Below, in pieces: positions 30,188 through 41,345 of a stretch of DNA of 64,000 bases. The position numbers and the translations under genes were made by a program. The DNA lies in assembly GCF_965363235.1 (NCBI RefSeq), contig NC_134841.1, forward strand, positions 61,029,078-61,093,077. The letters run 5' to 3'. Within the stretch, counting starts at the first letter, position 1. The number at the start of each line of letters is the position of its first letter. Under the pieces are notes generated by a model that worked only from the letters and a program-made list of their open reading frames with translations, ran no database searches and was not told the origin of the DNA. The stretch is from Mytilus galloprovincialis. Taxonomy: Eukaryota > Mollusca > Bivalvia > Mytilida > Mytilidae.

Positions 30188-30469
30188 ATAAAATTATAAT
30201 CCTGGTACTTTTGATATCTAATTATGTACAAGAAAGAATTAATCAAGTTTATAAATAATATATTTATAAATGTATTGCACAATTACCCTCTACTAAAGGA
30301 AAAATGTGGTATTTCATCGAAAATGACAGCTTTACTCAAGGCCATTAACAAATGAAGAAAAAAGCAACTTAATATTTTAACTCTGCTATGAAAATATTTA
30401 CCAAGTTTAACAAAACAACCTTTGTTTGACATATATATGCTATAGTAAGTACTGAGTGATATGATAACC

Positions 30470-31130
30470 ATATTTGATATATAGGTTCCTTGCAAAGTTT
30501 TTATGTTCATCAGTCATGGTTCAGCTGACCTTGACCTCATTTAATGGATCAATGCTTCCTTACTTAATCCTCTTCGTGCTGCTTTGATGCACATAAGGCC
30601 GACCTTATCAATGATCAAGGTAAAGGTTATGTCATTACAGTAGTTCATTTCTCAAATACTGTAAGCAGTAGGTCCACTATATTTGGTGTATGGAATGATT
30701 GTACAAAATGTTGTAAGGTTGTACATGTTAGTCTTGCAGGTTTCATTTAACCTTGACCACATTTTTACAGTTCACTGTTCATTTTCACATTGTTACATCA
30801 TATGTATTTGTATTTTGGTCGGTTTTTCTAACACTATCAGCTATATACATGATATATAAAATGGCTTGACATCATGAAAAATGCAAGACAATTGAAGTGA
30901 CTTGATATATGATAAAACAATAATAAAAATAAAATAGACCAACAGCCACTGAATAACAGGATCTTGTCAGACTTGGGGCAAAAACATACAGAATGTGGCA
31001 GGATTAAACATGTTTGCAAATGATCAACCCTTTCTTTACCTTGCGCAGTGATGTAAAAGCAGATCATAAGAACAAACTGTTAAAATCAATTTGAAAGGGT
31101 TTTAATCAGATCGACACAAGCACAAAAAAT
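30470..31130 (+). repeat. GACCTTGACC units and SINE-like tail (right duplicate)
   Basis: These correspond to 2010-2560 in the left duplicate with many differences, and contain an extra 60-odd bases (GCTTCCTTACTTAATCCTCT onward, near 30554) absent on the left. Confidence 0.6.
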
Positions 31131-31610
31131 CAAAAAACAAAAAGATAATCAGACAAACGACACAAACAACAAATCTATGAGTACTCACTGTTACTGAAAC
31201 CCAGTTCAAAACCAAGTACAGAGTATCTAGATTACTATGACTTTTTAAGCAATTCTATTGGTGATGTTTTGCATCATGGATCAATGAATCTGACTCAGTG
31301 TGTCGGTCTAGTAAAGAACAGGGTTCATATTCTTATTGCATTAGTACATAACATGGATTTAACTTTCCACTGGACATTAAATAGCAATGCATCTATCCAC
31401 CCATCAATATGTTGCTCATAGAGCATATGTTGGCTATTTCCAAACAGTATGTGCTGCATGTGGAGAATGGTATTGTTACCAATAAGAAGAGCTTCTATTT
31501 TTTTTTAACAAGATAAAGAACAATTTTTCAGTATTTTTTTTTTAGTGGATTTTACTGTTTTTTAATTATGATATACTAGTATTAATTTTTTTTTTTGAAG
31601 TTGCTTTTGA

Positions 31611-31853
31611 TGTTTATTCACTGTAATTTATTGTTTGCCACATCAACTTCAAACACAAATACTCGATATTGATACACATAATAAATGTGTAAAGGAAATC
31701 TTGATTTTCCTACCAAAAAATTGTGTATTTCTGACAGATGAGATTTTTCTAACAACAGACCCAAAATGGACCTCAGTCAGTCAGGCAAATGCATGGTGGT
31801 ACAAGCTTAAAGACCAGAAAGCTGTGGCACTGAAAAAGTTTCCTATAGAATGA
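31611..31853 (+). pseudogene. Unidentified coding-like fragment, open to a stop
   Basis: The frame is open from 31611 to TGA at 31851-31853. It reads QTQILDIDTHNKCVKEILIF, LPKNCVFLTDEIFLTTDPKW and SQANAWWYKLKDQKAVALKK, a composition that looks like real protein. I do not recognise it. No splice acceptor sits at its start, so it is likely a gene fragment carried in by the repeat or an old retrocopy end. The preceding 31190-31400 also has a long open stretch on the same strand in another frame. The left duplicate has a frame-shifted copy. Confidence 0.35.
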
Positions 31854-31974
31854 ATGACTTTCAAAGTATGAATTTCTTTTTCTTTTTTGTCGAGCCTTTG
31901 ACTTTAGTCGAAAAAGCGAGACTAAGCAATCCTACATTCCGTTGTCGTCTGCATCGTTGTCGGCAGCGTCCACA

Positions 31975-32600
31975 AATATTCACTCTGTGATTAAAGTTTT
32001 TGAAATTTTAATATCTTTCTTAAACTGTATGCTGGATTTCCACCAAACGTGGACAGAAGCTTGTTTATGATCATAAAAAGTATCCAGAAGTAAATTTTGT
32101 AAAATAAAAATTCCATTTTTTCCGTATTTTACCTATAAATGGACTGAGTTTTTCTGCGAGGAAACATTACATTCACTCTGTGGTTAAAGTTTTTAAAATT
32201 TTAATAACTTTCATAAACTATCTTTGATTTGTACCAAACTTGGACAGAAGCTTGTTTATGATCATAAGATAGTAGCAAGAAGAAAATTTTGTAAAAATAA
32301 ATTTCCACTTTTCCGTGTTTTACTTATAAATAGAATTAGTTTTTTGCCAGAAGCAAAACATTCACTCTGTAGTTTAAGTTTTTTTAATTTTTATAATGTT
32401 CTTAAACTATCCTTGAATTCTACCAAACTTGGACAAAAGCTTGTTTCTGATCATAAGTTATTATTCAGAAGTAAATTTTGTAAAAAACAAATTCCACTTT
32501 TTCCGTATTTTACTTATAAATAGACTTAGATTTTCTTCCAGTTAACATTACATACAATCTGCAGTTAAAATTATAAAACATTTATTAGATTCATAAGCTA
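31975..32600 (+). repeat. Four degenerate 185-base tandem units (right duplicate)
   Basis: Same units as at 2885-3545, in the same order and with few differences, within the high-identity part of the duplication. Confidence 0.6.
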
Positions 32601-33186
32601 TCCTGGATTTTACCAAACTTGGAAGCTTCTATCAATCAAAAGACAGTATCAAGAGGGAAATTTTTATTGATGTTTTTCCTCATTTTTGTTGTGTCTGCGA
32701 TTAACTGCAAAATTAGGCAAGACACTGGGTTCCACGGAACCCTTACGAATTTTTCTTAATTTTGATAATTTTAACAGAGCTCAGATCAAATAAAATCAAC
32801 ACTGACTATACATGTACATTTTAGAATTGATTTAGTTTTGCAAAATGTTATTTAAATGTATTGCACAAAACCATCCATTAAAGAAAGAATGTGGCATTTC
32901 ACAGAAATTTGGACCTGTACACAAGGCCACTTACTGGACTTGAGAACAAAACCAACTGAATATTGTTAATGCTGTGAAAATATTAACCAAGTTTAACAAA
33001 ACAACCTTTGTTTGACATATATATGCCATAGTACTGTTACACCATGTTAGTCTTTTCATTAAAAAGAAAGGCAATATGAAATTGTAATTAAAATTGTTAT
33101 TAAAATTACAATAGTTTTGTTAATACAATGTTTATCACATATCAAGTGTTTAGAAGTCTATAACAATTATGAGAAACATGTTTTTC

Positions 33187-34899
33187 TTAACATCCCGAAC
33201 AAGTCACTTCATAAATCTTTGCATCCTTGACTGTACTACTTGCTTGTCTACCACATCCTATATAGAGTTGTCCTGTTGGAGTGAATGCAAGGGAGTATGG
33301 ATAATATATTCCTATGTCTGCAGTGTTATACCATGACACTAGGTTTCCCTTACTATCTAGAATGTGTATTATGTCAGTATCCAAATCAGTCACTATGACA
33401 TTATCTCTTGGTGTTGTCACTATTCTTGCTGGTTTAAATGGTATGATCTTGTTTATTTCAGGATGGCCTTTATATGAGTTGATAACATCACTACCTGTTG
33501 TCAAAACTACCACTCTACCTTCTTCACCATGATCACGATCTACTACATGTATATTCCCATTACTGGTACTGGTTATACTCCTTGGATAGGTAAATATAGG
33601 TTGATTATGTTTATCATGTTCATACACAGTCTCATGGTCTCCCTTCTCATTCATTACAAACACAGCTCTTCCTAGTTTATCATGATAACCTCCTACTATA
33701 ACTTTATTACCACTGGTAATGTAGATGCATGTAGGACCTAAAGGGCTCACATTATATACGGTGTTAGATATGTTACCATTGGTTTTATTGAGTTGTTGTA
33801 GTCTGGATAGTCTGGATGTACCATTAGAAAGAAGGATGTTATTAGATGTGGTTATAACTATACCATAGACCTTCATGTTAAATTTAGATTTTAGAACTTT
33901 GAGTTCTTTGCCTGCAGGTATTGCATTTGCCATACAAGAATCTAAATATGAATATATCCAAACTGAATTGTCAACACAAGGAACAATATCGGTTATTGCA
34001 GAAAGTTTTGTTTGATATTCTTGAATAATGTTAAATGCAACAGTTAATTCCTCTGGACTCTCTTCACTTTGTAGCACCCCAATATTAGATTGAGTTATCT
34101 CCCTTGGTACAAAATTAGGTATGGAATTGTAGGTTGATTGTGTTTTTGGTACTGGTACCTCCATGGATTTTTCCATTCTTCTTACATCAGAAAAAAAGTT
34201 TGCGACTTCTGTGGATTTTATTAAACCCTCGACTTCAGTGTTTTTCTCATTAGAATATTTCATTGATTTTGATACAATACTCAGGTCTGTGTCAATTGAT
34301 TTGAAAATAGTTTTCAGGTTTTCATCAACTTCATCTTTTAATTCTTTAATGTATTTGTCAATGTCACTTTTCATCACTTTTCCATGATTCAGAATATCTT
34401 GGATAACTCTGCTGCATTTTGCATTTTCAGCATTCTTACGCTTGATCAATTGTTCTTTTATTGCGACTGCTTTTTTTACTTCCATTTGAATTTTACTTTG
34501 TCCATTTTTCAGTCTGTCTTTTTTCATATGATAGGCTTCACTGATTTTGATTAAGTCATTTGCATGTTTCTTATGAACTTTGGACACACATGTCGGACAT
34601 ACCAGACTGTCACAAATCTTACAAAAAAGACAGCAAGATTGTGTAGTATGGTCTGGACATTTGATATTTGTAAAATCCAATTCTCCACTGTGTAAACCAA
34701 TGTCTTTTATACTTATGACCTTATGGTCTTGTGCATTTTTAATTCTAAGATGTCTCCCATCTTTACACTTATCACATATTAGCAGTTCACAGTCAATGCA
34801 TTTCCACTTGATGTTTTTCTCAGTATCGCATAGATGACAGTTAATAGGTATCTGACTTTTTTTAACCGATTTTGAAAACGCCATGATTGTGTTGTCCAA
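33187..34899 (-). CDS. B-box/coiled-coil/NHL-like protein, intact single-exon gene
   Basis: The product is 570 residues, or 565 from the conserved Met of MAFSKS (residue 6), which I prefer because both paralogues share it. B-box 1 uses C21, C24, C34, C37, C42, C45, H50 and H59. B-box 2 uses C81, H84, C93, C96, C101, C104, H109 and H112. A Lys/Glu-rich coiled coil spans about 115-260. The C-terminal 290 residues have NHL-like repeats (GIVITTSNNILLSNG, RSITSTSNGNIHVVD, SLAFTPTGQLYIGC). There is no RING, so E3 ligase activity is not expected by itself; such proteins may act as adaptors. The family (TRIM-like) is hugely expanded in bivalves. A near-identical, stop-containing paralogue lies at 4098-5795, but the two upstream regions differ strongly, so the promoters may act differently. 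Confidence 0.9.
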   Translation of the reverse strand: MDNTIMAFSKSVKKSQIPINCHLCDTEKNIKWKCIDCELLICDKCKDGRHLRIKNAQDHKVISIKDIGLHSGELDFTNIKCPDHTTQSCCLFCKICDSLVCPTCVSKVHKKHANDLIKISEAYHMKKDRLKNGQSKIQMEVKKAVAIKEQLIKRKNAENAKCSRVIQDILNHGKVMKSDIDKYIKELKDEVDENLKTIFKSIDTDLSIVSKSMKYSNEKNTEVEGLIKSTEVANFFSDVRRMEKSMEVPVPKTQSTYNSIPNFVPREITQSNIGVLQSEESPEELTVAFNIIQEYQTKLSAITDIVPCVDNSVWIYSYLDSCMANAIPAGKELKVLKSKFNMKVYGIVITTSNNILLSNGTSRLSRLQQLNKTNGNISNTVYNVSPLGPTCIYITSGNKVIVGGYHDKLGRAVFVMNEKGDHETVYEHDKHNQPIFTYPRSITSTSNGNIHVVDRDHGEEGRVVVLTTGSDVINSYKGHPEINKIIPFKPARIVTTPRDNVIVTDLDTDIIHILDSKGNLVSWYNTADIGIYYPYSLAFTPTGQLYIGCGRQASSTVKDAKIYEVTCSGC

Positions 34900-35176
34900 A
34901 TTATTCTATGTTACTTTGTTGTATAATATTGGTAATATATAACTTGTGCTTAAAAACGAAGATAATATTTAAAAACACAAAGTTTTATGCGCAGGTAACT
35001 CAACAACTTGATATATTCTTTCGCCGTATTAAATTAAGTTAATAGATAACGTTTTTGTTGAATTTTACCTAATGTACACATGATGTAAATTATAAAGTGT
35101 ATATATAGATAATATTACACCCTATAGAAAATATGTTTGAAAAGAGTGCACAAGAGAGACACAAGTGGATATAATT

Positions 35177-36953
35177 TTTAGCTCACCTGGCCCGAAGGGC
35201 CAAGTGAGCTTTTCCCATCACTTGGCGTCCGGCGTCCGTCGTCGTTAACTTTTACAAAAATCTTCTCCTCTGAAACTACTGGGCCAAATTAAACCAAACT
35301 TGGCCACAATCATCATTAAGGTATATAGTTTAAAAAATGTGTGGCGTGACCCGGCCAACCAACCAAGATGGCCGCCATGGCTAAAAATAGAACATAGGGG
35401 TAAAATGCAGTTTTTGGCTTATAACTCAAAAACCAAAGCATTTAGAGCAAATCTGACAGGGGTAAAATTGTTTATCAGGTCAAGATCTATCTGCCCTCGA
35501 ATTTTCAGATGAATCCGACAACCCGTTATTGGGTTGCAGCCCCTGAACTGGTAATTTTAGGGAATTTTTGCTGTTTTTGGCTATTATCTTGAATATTATT
35601 ATAGATAGAGATAAACTGTAAACAGCAATAACGTTCAGCAAAGTAAGATTTACAAATAAGTCAACATGACCAAAATGGTTAGTTAACCCCTTTAGGAGTT
35701 ATTGACCTTTATAGTCAATTTTTAACCATTTTTCGTAAATCTTAGTAATCTTTTACAAAAATCTTCTCCTCTGAAACTACTGGGCCAAATTAATCCAAAC
35801 TTGGCCACAATCATCTTTGGGATATCTAGTTAAAAAAATGTGTGGCGTGACACGGCCAACCAACCAAGATGGCCGCCATGGCTAAAAATAGAACATAGGG
35901 GTAAAATGCAGTTTTTGGCTTATAACTCAAAAACCAAAGCATTTAGAGCAAATCTGACAAGCAGTAAAAGTGTTTATCAGGTGAAGATCTATCTGTCCTG
36001 ACATTTTCAGATGAATCGGACAACCTGTTGTTGGGTTGCTGCCCCTGAATTGGTAATTTTAAGGAAATTTTGCTGTTTTTGGTTATTATCTTGAATACTA
36101 TTATAGATAGAGATAAACTGTAAACAGCAATAATGTTCAGCAAAGTAAGATTTACAAATAAGTCTGCATGACCAAAATGGTCAGTTGACCCCTGAAGGAG
36201 TTATTGCCCTCTATAGTCAATTTTTAACCATTTTTTCGTAAATCTTAGTAATCTTTTACAAAAATCTTCTTCTCTGAAACTACTATGCCAAAATAAACTA
36301 AACTTGGTCACAATCATCATTGGGGTAATTTGTTTAAAAAATGTGTGGCGTGACCTGACCAATCAACCAAAATGGCTGCCACGGCTAATAATAGAACATA
36401 GGTGTAAAATGCAGTTTTTGGCTTCTAACTCAAAAACCGAAGCATTAAGAGAAAATCTGACAGGGTTTAATTGTTTATCAGGTCAAGATCTATCTGCCCT
36501 GATGTTTTCACATGGATCAGACAACCCGTTGTTAGGTTACTGTCCTGAATTGGTAATTTTAAGGAAATTTTGCCGGTTTTTGTTATTATCTTGAATATTA
36601 TTATAGATAGAGATCAACTGTATACAGCAATAACGTTCAGCAAAATAAGATCTACAAATAAGTTTGCATGACCAAAATAGTCAATTGACCCCCTAAGGAG
36701 TTATTGCCCTTTATAGTTAATTTTTAATATTTTTCATAAATTTTTGTAAATGTAGAAAATATTTTCCACTGTAATTACAGGGCCAAGTTCATTATAGACA
36801 GAGATAATTGTAGCAACAAGAATGTTCAGTAAAGTAAGATCTACAAACACATCACTATCACCAAAACACAATTATGTCATGAATTTATCCGTGTCCATTA
36901 TTTAATATGCACAAGACCAAGGTGAGCGACACAGGCTCTTTAGAGCCTCTAGT
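35177..36953 (+). mobile_element. AGCTCACCT-family repeat, full length
   Basis: It runs from TTAGCTCACCTGGCCCGAAG to AAGGTGAGCGACACAGGC then CTCTTTAGAGCCTCTAG. Inside are three similar units of about 480 bases starting near 35260, 35750 and 36240, each with CAAAAATCTTCTCCTCTGAA, an AAGATGGCCGCCATGG block, TTTTTGGCTTATAACTCAAA, and GTTATTGCCCT. Non-coding. Confidence 0.7.
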
Positions 36954-37459
36954 TAACTTTATATAAAATTTCTTACCTGTATATTGTTATGCAATCCTTT
37001 TTTTTAAATTTTACAAAATATTCCTTGGCAAAAAACAAAGACCTGAGTTTGACACAGTTGTATTTATTTAATGGTTTATTTAAAAAAAAGTTTTTTAAAT
37101 ATTCCTTGACAATAATTTGGACAAGAAACATGTAATTTTTGTCTATATTTGATGAACTATTGCATGGGCACAGTTAGTTCTTTAGGCATACCCCCCCCCC
37201 CCCGCCCCCCCTAAAAAAAATAAATAAAATAAAAATAAAAATAAAATAACAGTTGTTGTTGAGAATTTAAGTTAAATTTACAAAAGTAGGCTTGTAACCC
37301 CTTTTATTTGGGAATAAGGTCAAGACATTTGACAGAATTTCAATTTGATTAGGATCATATGTTTTTTAATCCCTAATCATTTGCTTTGATTTTTACTACT
37401 TCATGTATATTTTTTTCCAGTTACTATGTCCCCTTACATATTTAAGGAATGACTGTAAT
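36954..37459. other. AT-rich with a C homopolymer
   Basis: A run of about 14 C followed by GCCCCCC at 37190-37210, then A/T-rich simple sequence. No gene seen. Confidence 0.5.
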
Positions 37460-37580
37460 ATTTTTTCTGTCTATGAAGAAATAACATAAAAAATTTGATG
37501 CACACTGAATAATGCGCGTAGCGGGTTATTTAACAGTGTGCACCACATTTTTTTGTTATTTCGAATATACAGAAAAAATG
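37460..37580. mobile_element. Fold-back element
   Basis: Imperfect inverted repeat of about 48-base arms: TTTTTTCTGTCTATGAAGAA, AATAACATAAAAAA and GTGCACACTG-like text are mirrored in CAGTGTGCACCACATTTTTT and CAGAAAAAATG. The centre has AATGCGCGTAGCGGGTTATT. A TGACGTCA-type site (GATGACGTCACGG) lies shortly downstream near 37650. Confidence 0.55.
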
Positions 37581-39299
37581 TTAGTCATTTCTTATAATTT
37601 AATTCTAAATACCATTTTAAACCGTAGAAAACCATGAAAAAGCGTTGATGACGTCACGGTCACATGACTAAATTATGTCTATGGGCTGATAACAAAATAA
37701 TATCAGCCAATCAGAAGACACGTTACATCCAAAATTAAATTATTGTTATTTAACCTTATTAACTTGTATAATATGTTAGATGTTTGAGCATTAAACATTA
37801 AAAAAAGTATACATTTGTTCCTTAAAGTTAAAATGGAGATTTACATGTTGTTAAGTACTGAAAATTGAATAAAAGTATAAGTTGAGGTAGATAGCAGGTC
37901 CAGATTGCCTACTACATACATAATATTATTTCTCATATTCCTTTCTGAAGTATAGAAACTTTTCGAATAAAAGGGTTTTATTGAACCTTGAGTATGTTGA
38001 CTGAAACCTCCAACTAATATTGTGGGGGAAATGTTCAAACTGGACATAACTCACAACCAAGAGGATTTTACTCCCTTAACAAAAGTTGATGTAAAAGCTC
38101 TTGAGTATCCTAAATCTAAGACTCCCTCGCATTTATTTAACTTAACCTCTTATCAAACTTATTTCTTTTACTTTCAGATTATTTTGAAATGATGGATTCT
38201 GGCACTAAAAACCTGTAATAAAACATTTATCCTGTTACAGCCCGTAACAGAGTAGTGATCGAATTCGCGTTTCTTTACCGTCAGAATAAGTTACGTTATC
38301 GACAAACTTATTTCAGAAGTGACATAATTTAATTTTCTTCATCGACAAAATATTTCATGTCCAACGTGTAAGTTTTCATTGTTGAAGTCGAAGTTTTTTT
38401 AACATCGTCAAACATTTTTTATAATCAACCTCTGTCATTGGCATTTTCATTTTAACGGTAAAGGATCAAATACGGGATCTCCGAAATTTCTATCATTTGT
38501 TACGAGGAAATCATTATTCAATCGAACATTATGTCTTTGTTCATGACACATATTATGAAATACAAAGGAGTTGATGTTTTAAGGAACTGTAGAGGTCTCC
38601 ACAGGTATTAAACAAGGGTAGAATTCAAAACCTTGAATATGAAAGCCTCGAAATCCATGATACTTTTTCTGTGCGGTAGTTATATCTACAAATTCCAATC
38701 ATGTACACGACATAAAATACATGTATATTCATACATGTATATTTATATATTGGGAATTTATTTTTGTTTCCAAACAGAATTATAAGGTTATGTATAAGTG
38801 CCTCCGTTCACTGCACAATTGTAAATTGTCTTCCTAAAGACCAGCAAAAATAAATGGCACAAGTTCACGTAGTCATAAAAAAGTCGTATAATTTACGTTA
38901 TCGAACAAAAACTCAGAAATACGGAATATTATATGTGAATGGTTAGGAAATCCGTTTCCCCTACATGTTTTAAAAGTCAAAGAAAAATGTTTTCCCTGAT
39001 ACAAACGTTTTAAGAACCAGCTTTGTGTAACCTATAGACAAATTCGACTGGATATAAGGAAGTTAATATGTTTACTCTGATTTGAAATTATCTTTTAGAA
39101 TTTTTTTTAGTAATTGAGAACCTATGTTGTTTATGGGTAATAGATGAAATGTTGCAAGATACCTCAAAATGACAGCAAGCGCAGTTTTCCGGACGATTTT
39201 CATTTGTACACTGCTAAAAACTGTCAGGTCCTGGCCATGATATATTTTGGAGAAATTTTTTTTTACTAATTTTTACTAAAAAAAAATATTCTCTGTGTG

Positions 39300-41345
39300 T
39301 GCCATTGCAAGAAATAGTTTCATAGTTTATTTCAAACCAAAAGCAATACAGCTTATAGGTATATCATAAATATGTACATGTATATCATAACAGAACATTT
39401 TAAATACAATAGGAGGCAAGACTACATAGTATAAATCATTCAGAAGATTGTCATGAAAATTTTATATCTGTGGCGTATTTCAGATATTTTCCTAAATTAG
39501 ATAATTCCGAAACATTCTTTGTTGACAATAATTGAACTAATTTAAAAACAGATGCATTTGTATAATAATACCTTTTTATATACATTTTTCTAATATTTTC
39601 ATATTTTGGACATTTTAAAATAAAATGAAACTCATCCTCGATGTCACCCTGGTTACATAAGATACATAATCTTTCATTTTTTGCTTTTTTAATGAATCTA
39701 CCATATTCAATATTCAATTTGTGAGAACACAGTCTATACTTAGTTAAAAATCTAATACATTGTGGACTTAAATTTTTTGTCAAATAAAACTGCAATTGAA
39801 CATTATCCACAAGGTGTTTATAGATAGTACATTTTGATGATGAATCGAAAAACATATTTCTTTCTTGAAGAAAATGGTCAATAAGCCTTTGTTTGAATAA
39901 AATAATCAATGCTTCTTCGCATACAACATTCTGTGCATACCACACATGTCCAAAACCTAGGCTAAGTAACATACATTTAACATTATTAACCCATGATGAC
40001 TTATTTCCTGATTCACACTCATCATACATATCATTATATATAGCATTAAGAATACAATTTCTCGTCCGTAATAGACGAATCCAATATTTTAATATTTTTA
40101 CTTTCCGAGATATCAATAAAGGAAATCTTCCCAACTCAGAATAAACCATTGCGGTAGCAGTGGATTTTTTAACAGTCAAAATATTTTTACAAAATTCTAT
40201 ATGAAGTTTTTCTATATCAGATGCATTATGAAAACCCCATATTTCACTTCCATATAATAAAACAGGTGATACATAGACATCAAATAAATACAATTTTGTT
40301 TGTACATTTAAACACATATGTTTTATTTTACCATACAACATTGATAAACATTTTCTGCCTTTGGCAGCAATATTTAACTGAGTTTGATTAAACTTTGCAT
40401 TGTAATATAACATAACACCCAGATACAAATAATGATCAGCAACTTCAATAATTTCGCCATTATAAAACCATTTTTCATCGCTTCGTAATTTACCACCGTT
40501 TCTGAAAACAACCACCTTAGTTTTGCTTGTGTTTACAATAAGTTTCCACTTTTTACAATAATTATGTAGTGAATTCAACATATTTTGCAACCCATCAATA
40601 GTTTCGGAAAATATAACAGTGTCATCTGCATACATCAATAAAAACAATGAAAGTTCTTTTATGTCTACTGGTAGACATAAGCTATTAATAAACTCATTTT
40701 CAAAATCATTTAAAAACATTGAAAATAGTATAGGTGATAATGGTTCCCCTTGCAATACTCCTTTTTCTACAGAAAATATGTCAGAAAATTCACCTTTAAA
40801 TTTTACACAGCTCATAGAATTATCATATAAAGATTTAATAATTGAAAAAAGTTTACCACTTATACCACATTTTGCGAGCTTATAATATAAAAAATTTCTA
40901 TTCAAGTTGTCAAAAGCACTTTTATAGTCTATAAAACAACAATAAAGTTTTTTCTTCAATCCCAAATATTTAGTAATAATTGATTGTAAGGCAAAAATAG
41001 TATCAGTTGTGCCATGACCGGGTCGAAACCCAAACTGAGCATCAGTTAAAATGTCATTTTCGTTAGCCCACAATGTAAGCCTTTCATTAATAATAGTAGT
41101 AAAAAGTTTGCAGAAACAACTGCTTAGTGTTATACCTCTATAATTATCAGTAACATTTACATTATTTTTTTTATGCACAGGAATAAGTATTCCTTTACAC
41201 CACTGTTTCGGCATATATCCAGTTTCAAAAATTACATTAAACAATTGCACAATTAAAGGTACGAGAATGTCTTTAAAATGTATAAAATACTCATTTAACA
41301 AATTGTCAGCACCTGGCGATTTGTTACATTTTAACTTCAAAAAAA
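39300..41345 (-). mobile_element. LINE (non-LTR retrotransposon), 5'-truncated, inside the inverted-repeat element
   Basis: This covers the reverse-transcriptase frame plus about 150 bases of 3' sequence. The endonuclease half expected upstream is absent, as is usual for 5'-truncated LINE copies. I could not find clear target duplications, so the borders are estimates. Confidence 0.7.
39451..41340 (-). CDS. LINE reverse transcriptase (C-terminal 629 residues)
   Basis: It starts directly in the finger region (KCNKSPGADNLLNEYF). It then has FGFRPGHGTTDTIFAL, CCFIDYKSAFDNLNR with the first catalytic Asp, GVLQGEPLSPILFSMF, and LLMYADDTVIF with the YADD pair. The C-terminal part is typical of LINE proteins and ends with a C-x2-C-x9-H-x4-C zinc motif (CILCNQGDIEDEFHFILKC). 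The frame is open throughout, so the insertion is probably young. The apparent Met start is an accident of truncation. Clade not assigned. Confidence 0.88.
   Translation of the reverse strand: MKLKCNKSPGADNLLNEYFIHFKDILVPLIVQLFNVIFETGYMPKQWCKGILIPVHKKNNVNVTDNYRGITLSSCFCKLFTTIINERLTLWANENDILTDAQFGFRPGHGTTDTIFALQSIITKYLGLKKKLYCCFIDYKSAFDNLNRNFLYYKLAKCGISGKLFSIIKSLYDNSMSCVKFKGEFSDIFSVEKGVLQGEPLSPILFSMFLNDFENEFINSLCLPVDIKELSLFLLMYADDTVIFSETIDGLQNMLNSLHNYCKKWKLIVNTSKTKVVVFRNGGKLRSDEKWFYNGEIIEVADHYLYLGVMLYYNAKFNQTQLNIAAKGRKCLSMLYGKIKHMCLNVQTKLYLFDVYVSPVLLYGSEIWGFHNASDIEKLHIEFCKNILTVKKSTATAMVYSELGRFPLLISRKVKILKYWIRLLRTRNCILNAIYNDMYDECESGNKSSWVNNVKCMLLSLGFGHVWYAQNVVCEEALIILFKQRLIDHFLQERNMFFDSSSKCTIYKHLVDNVQLQFYLTKNLSPQCIRFLTKYRLCSHKLNIEYGRFIKKAKNERLCILCNQGDIEDEFHFILKCPKYENIRKMYIKRYYYTNASVFKLVQLLSTKNVSELSNLGKYLKYATDIKFS

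Larger units (their letters stand above)
29137..30215 (+). repeat. Three tandem 356-base hammerhead-ribozyme units
   Basis: Predicted cleavage sites at 29469, 29825 and 30181 are exactly 356 bases apart. The array is bordered on both sides by GTACTTTTGATA, so the left unit is only short of its first 22 or so bases. Each unit has a nested hairpin (CTGGTG with CACCAG enclosing GGACG with CGTCC), a poorly conserved middle and the hammerhead. Open frames of about 80 codons on the minus strand repeat with the units and are not genes. Tandem ribozyme-bounded units are known as retrozymes in plants and animals. Confidence 0.9.
25440..35145 (+). repeat. Right copy of the direct segmental duplication
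   Basis: This mirrors 1-6058 in order and orientation, but is enlarged by hammerhead units (25515-26135 and 29137-30215), a retroelement fragment (27120-27440), GACCTTGACC units (27600-28690) and a 500-base segment (31135-31655). Similarity fades past about 35145, just before an AGCTCACCT repeat. Confidence 0.7.
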
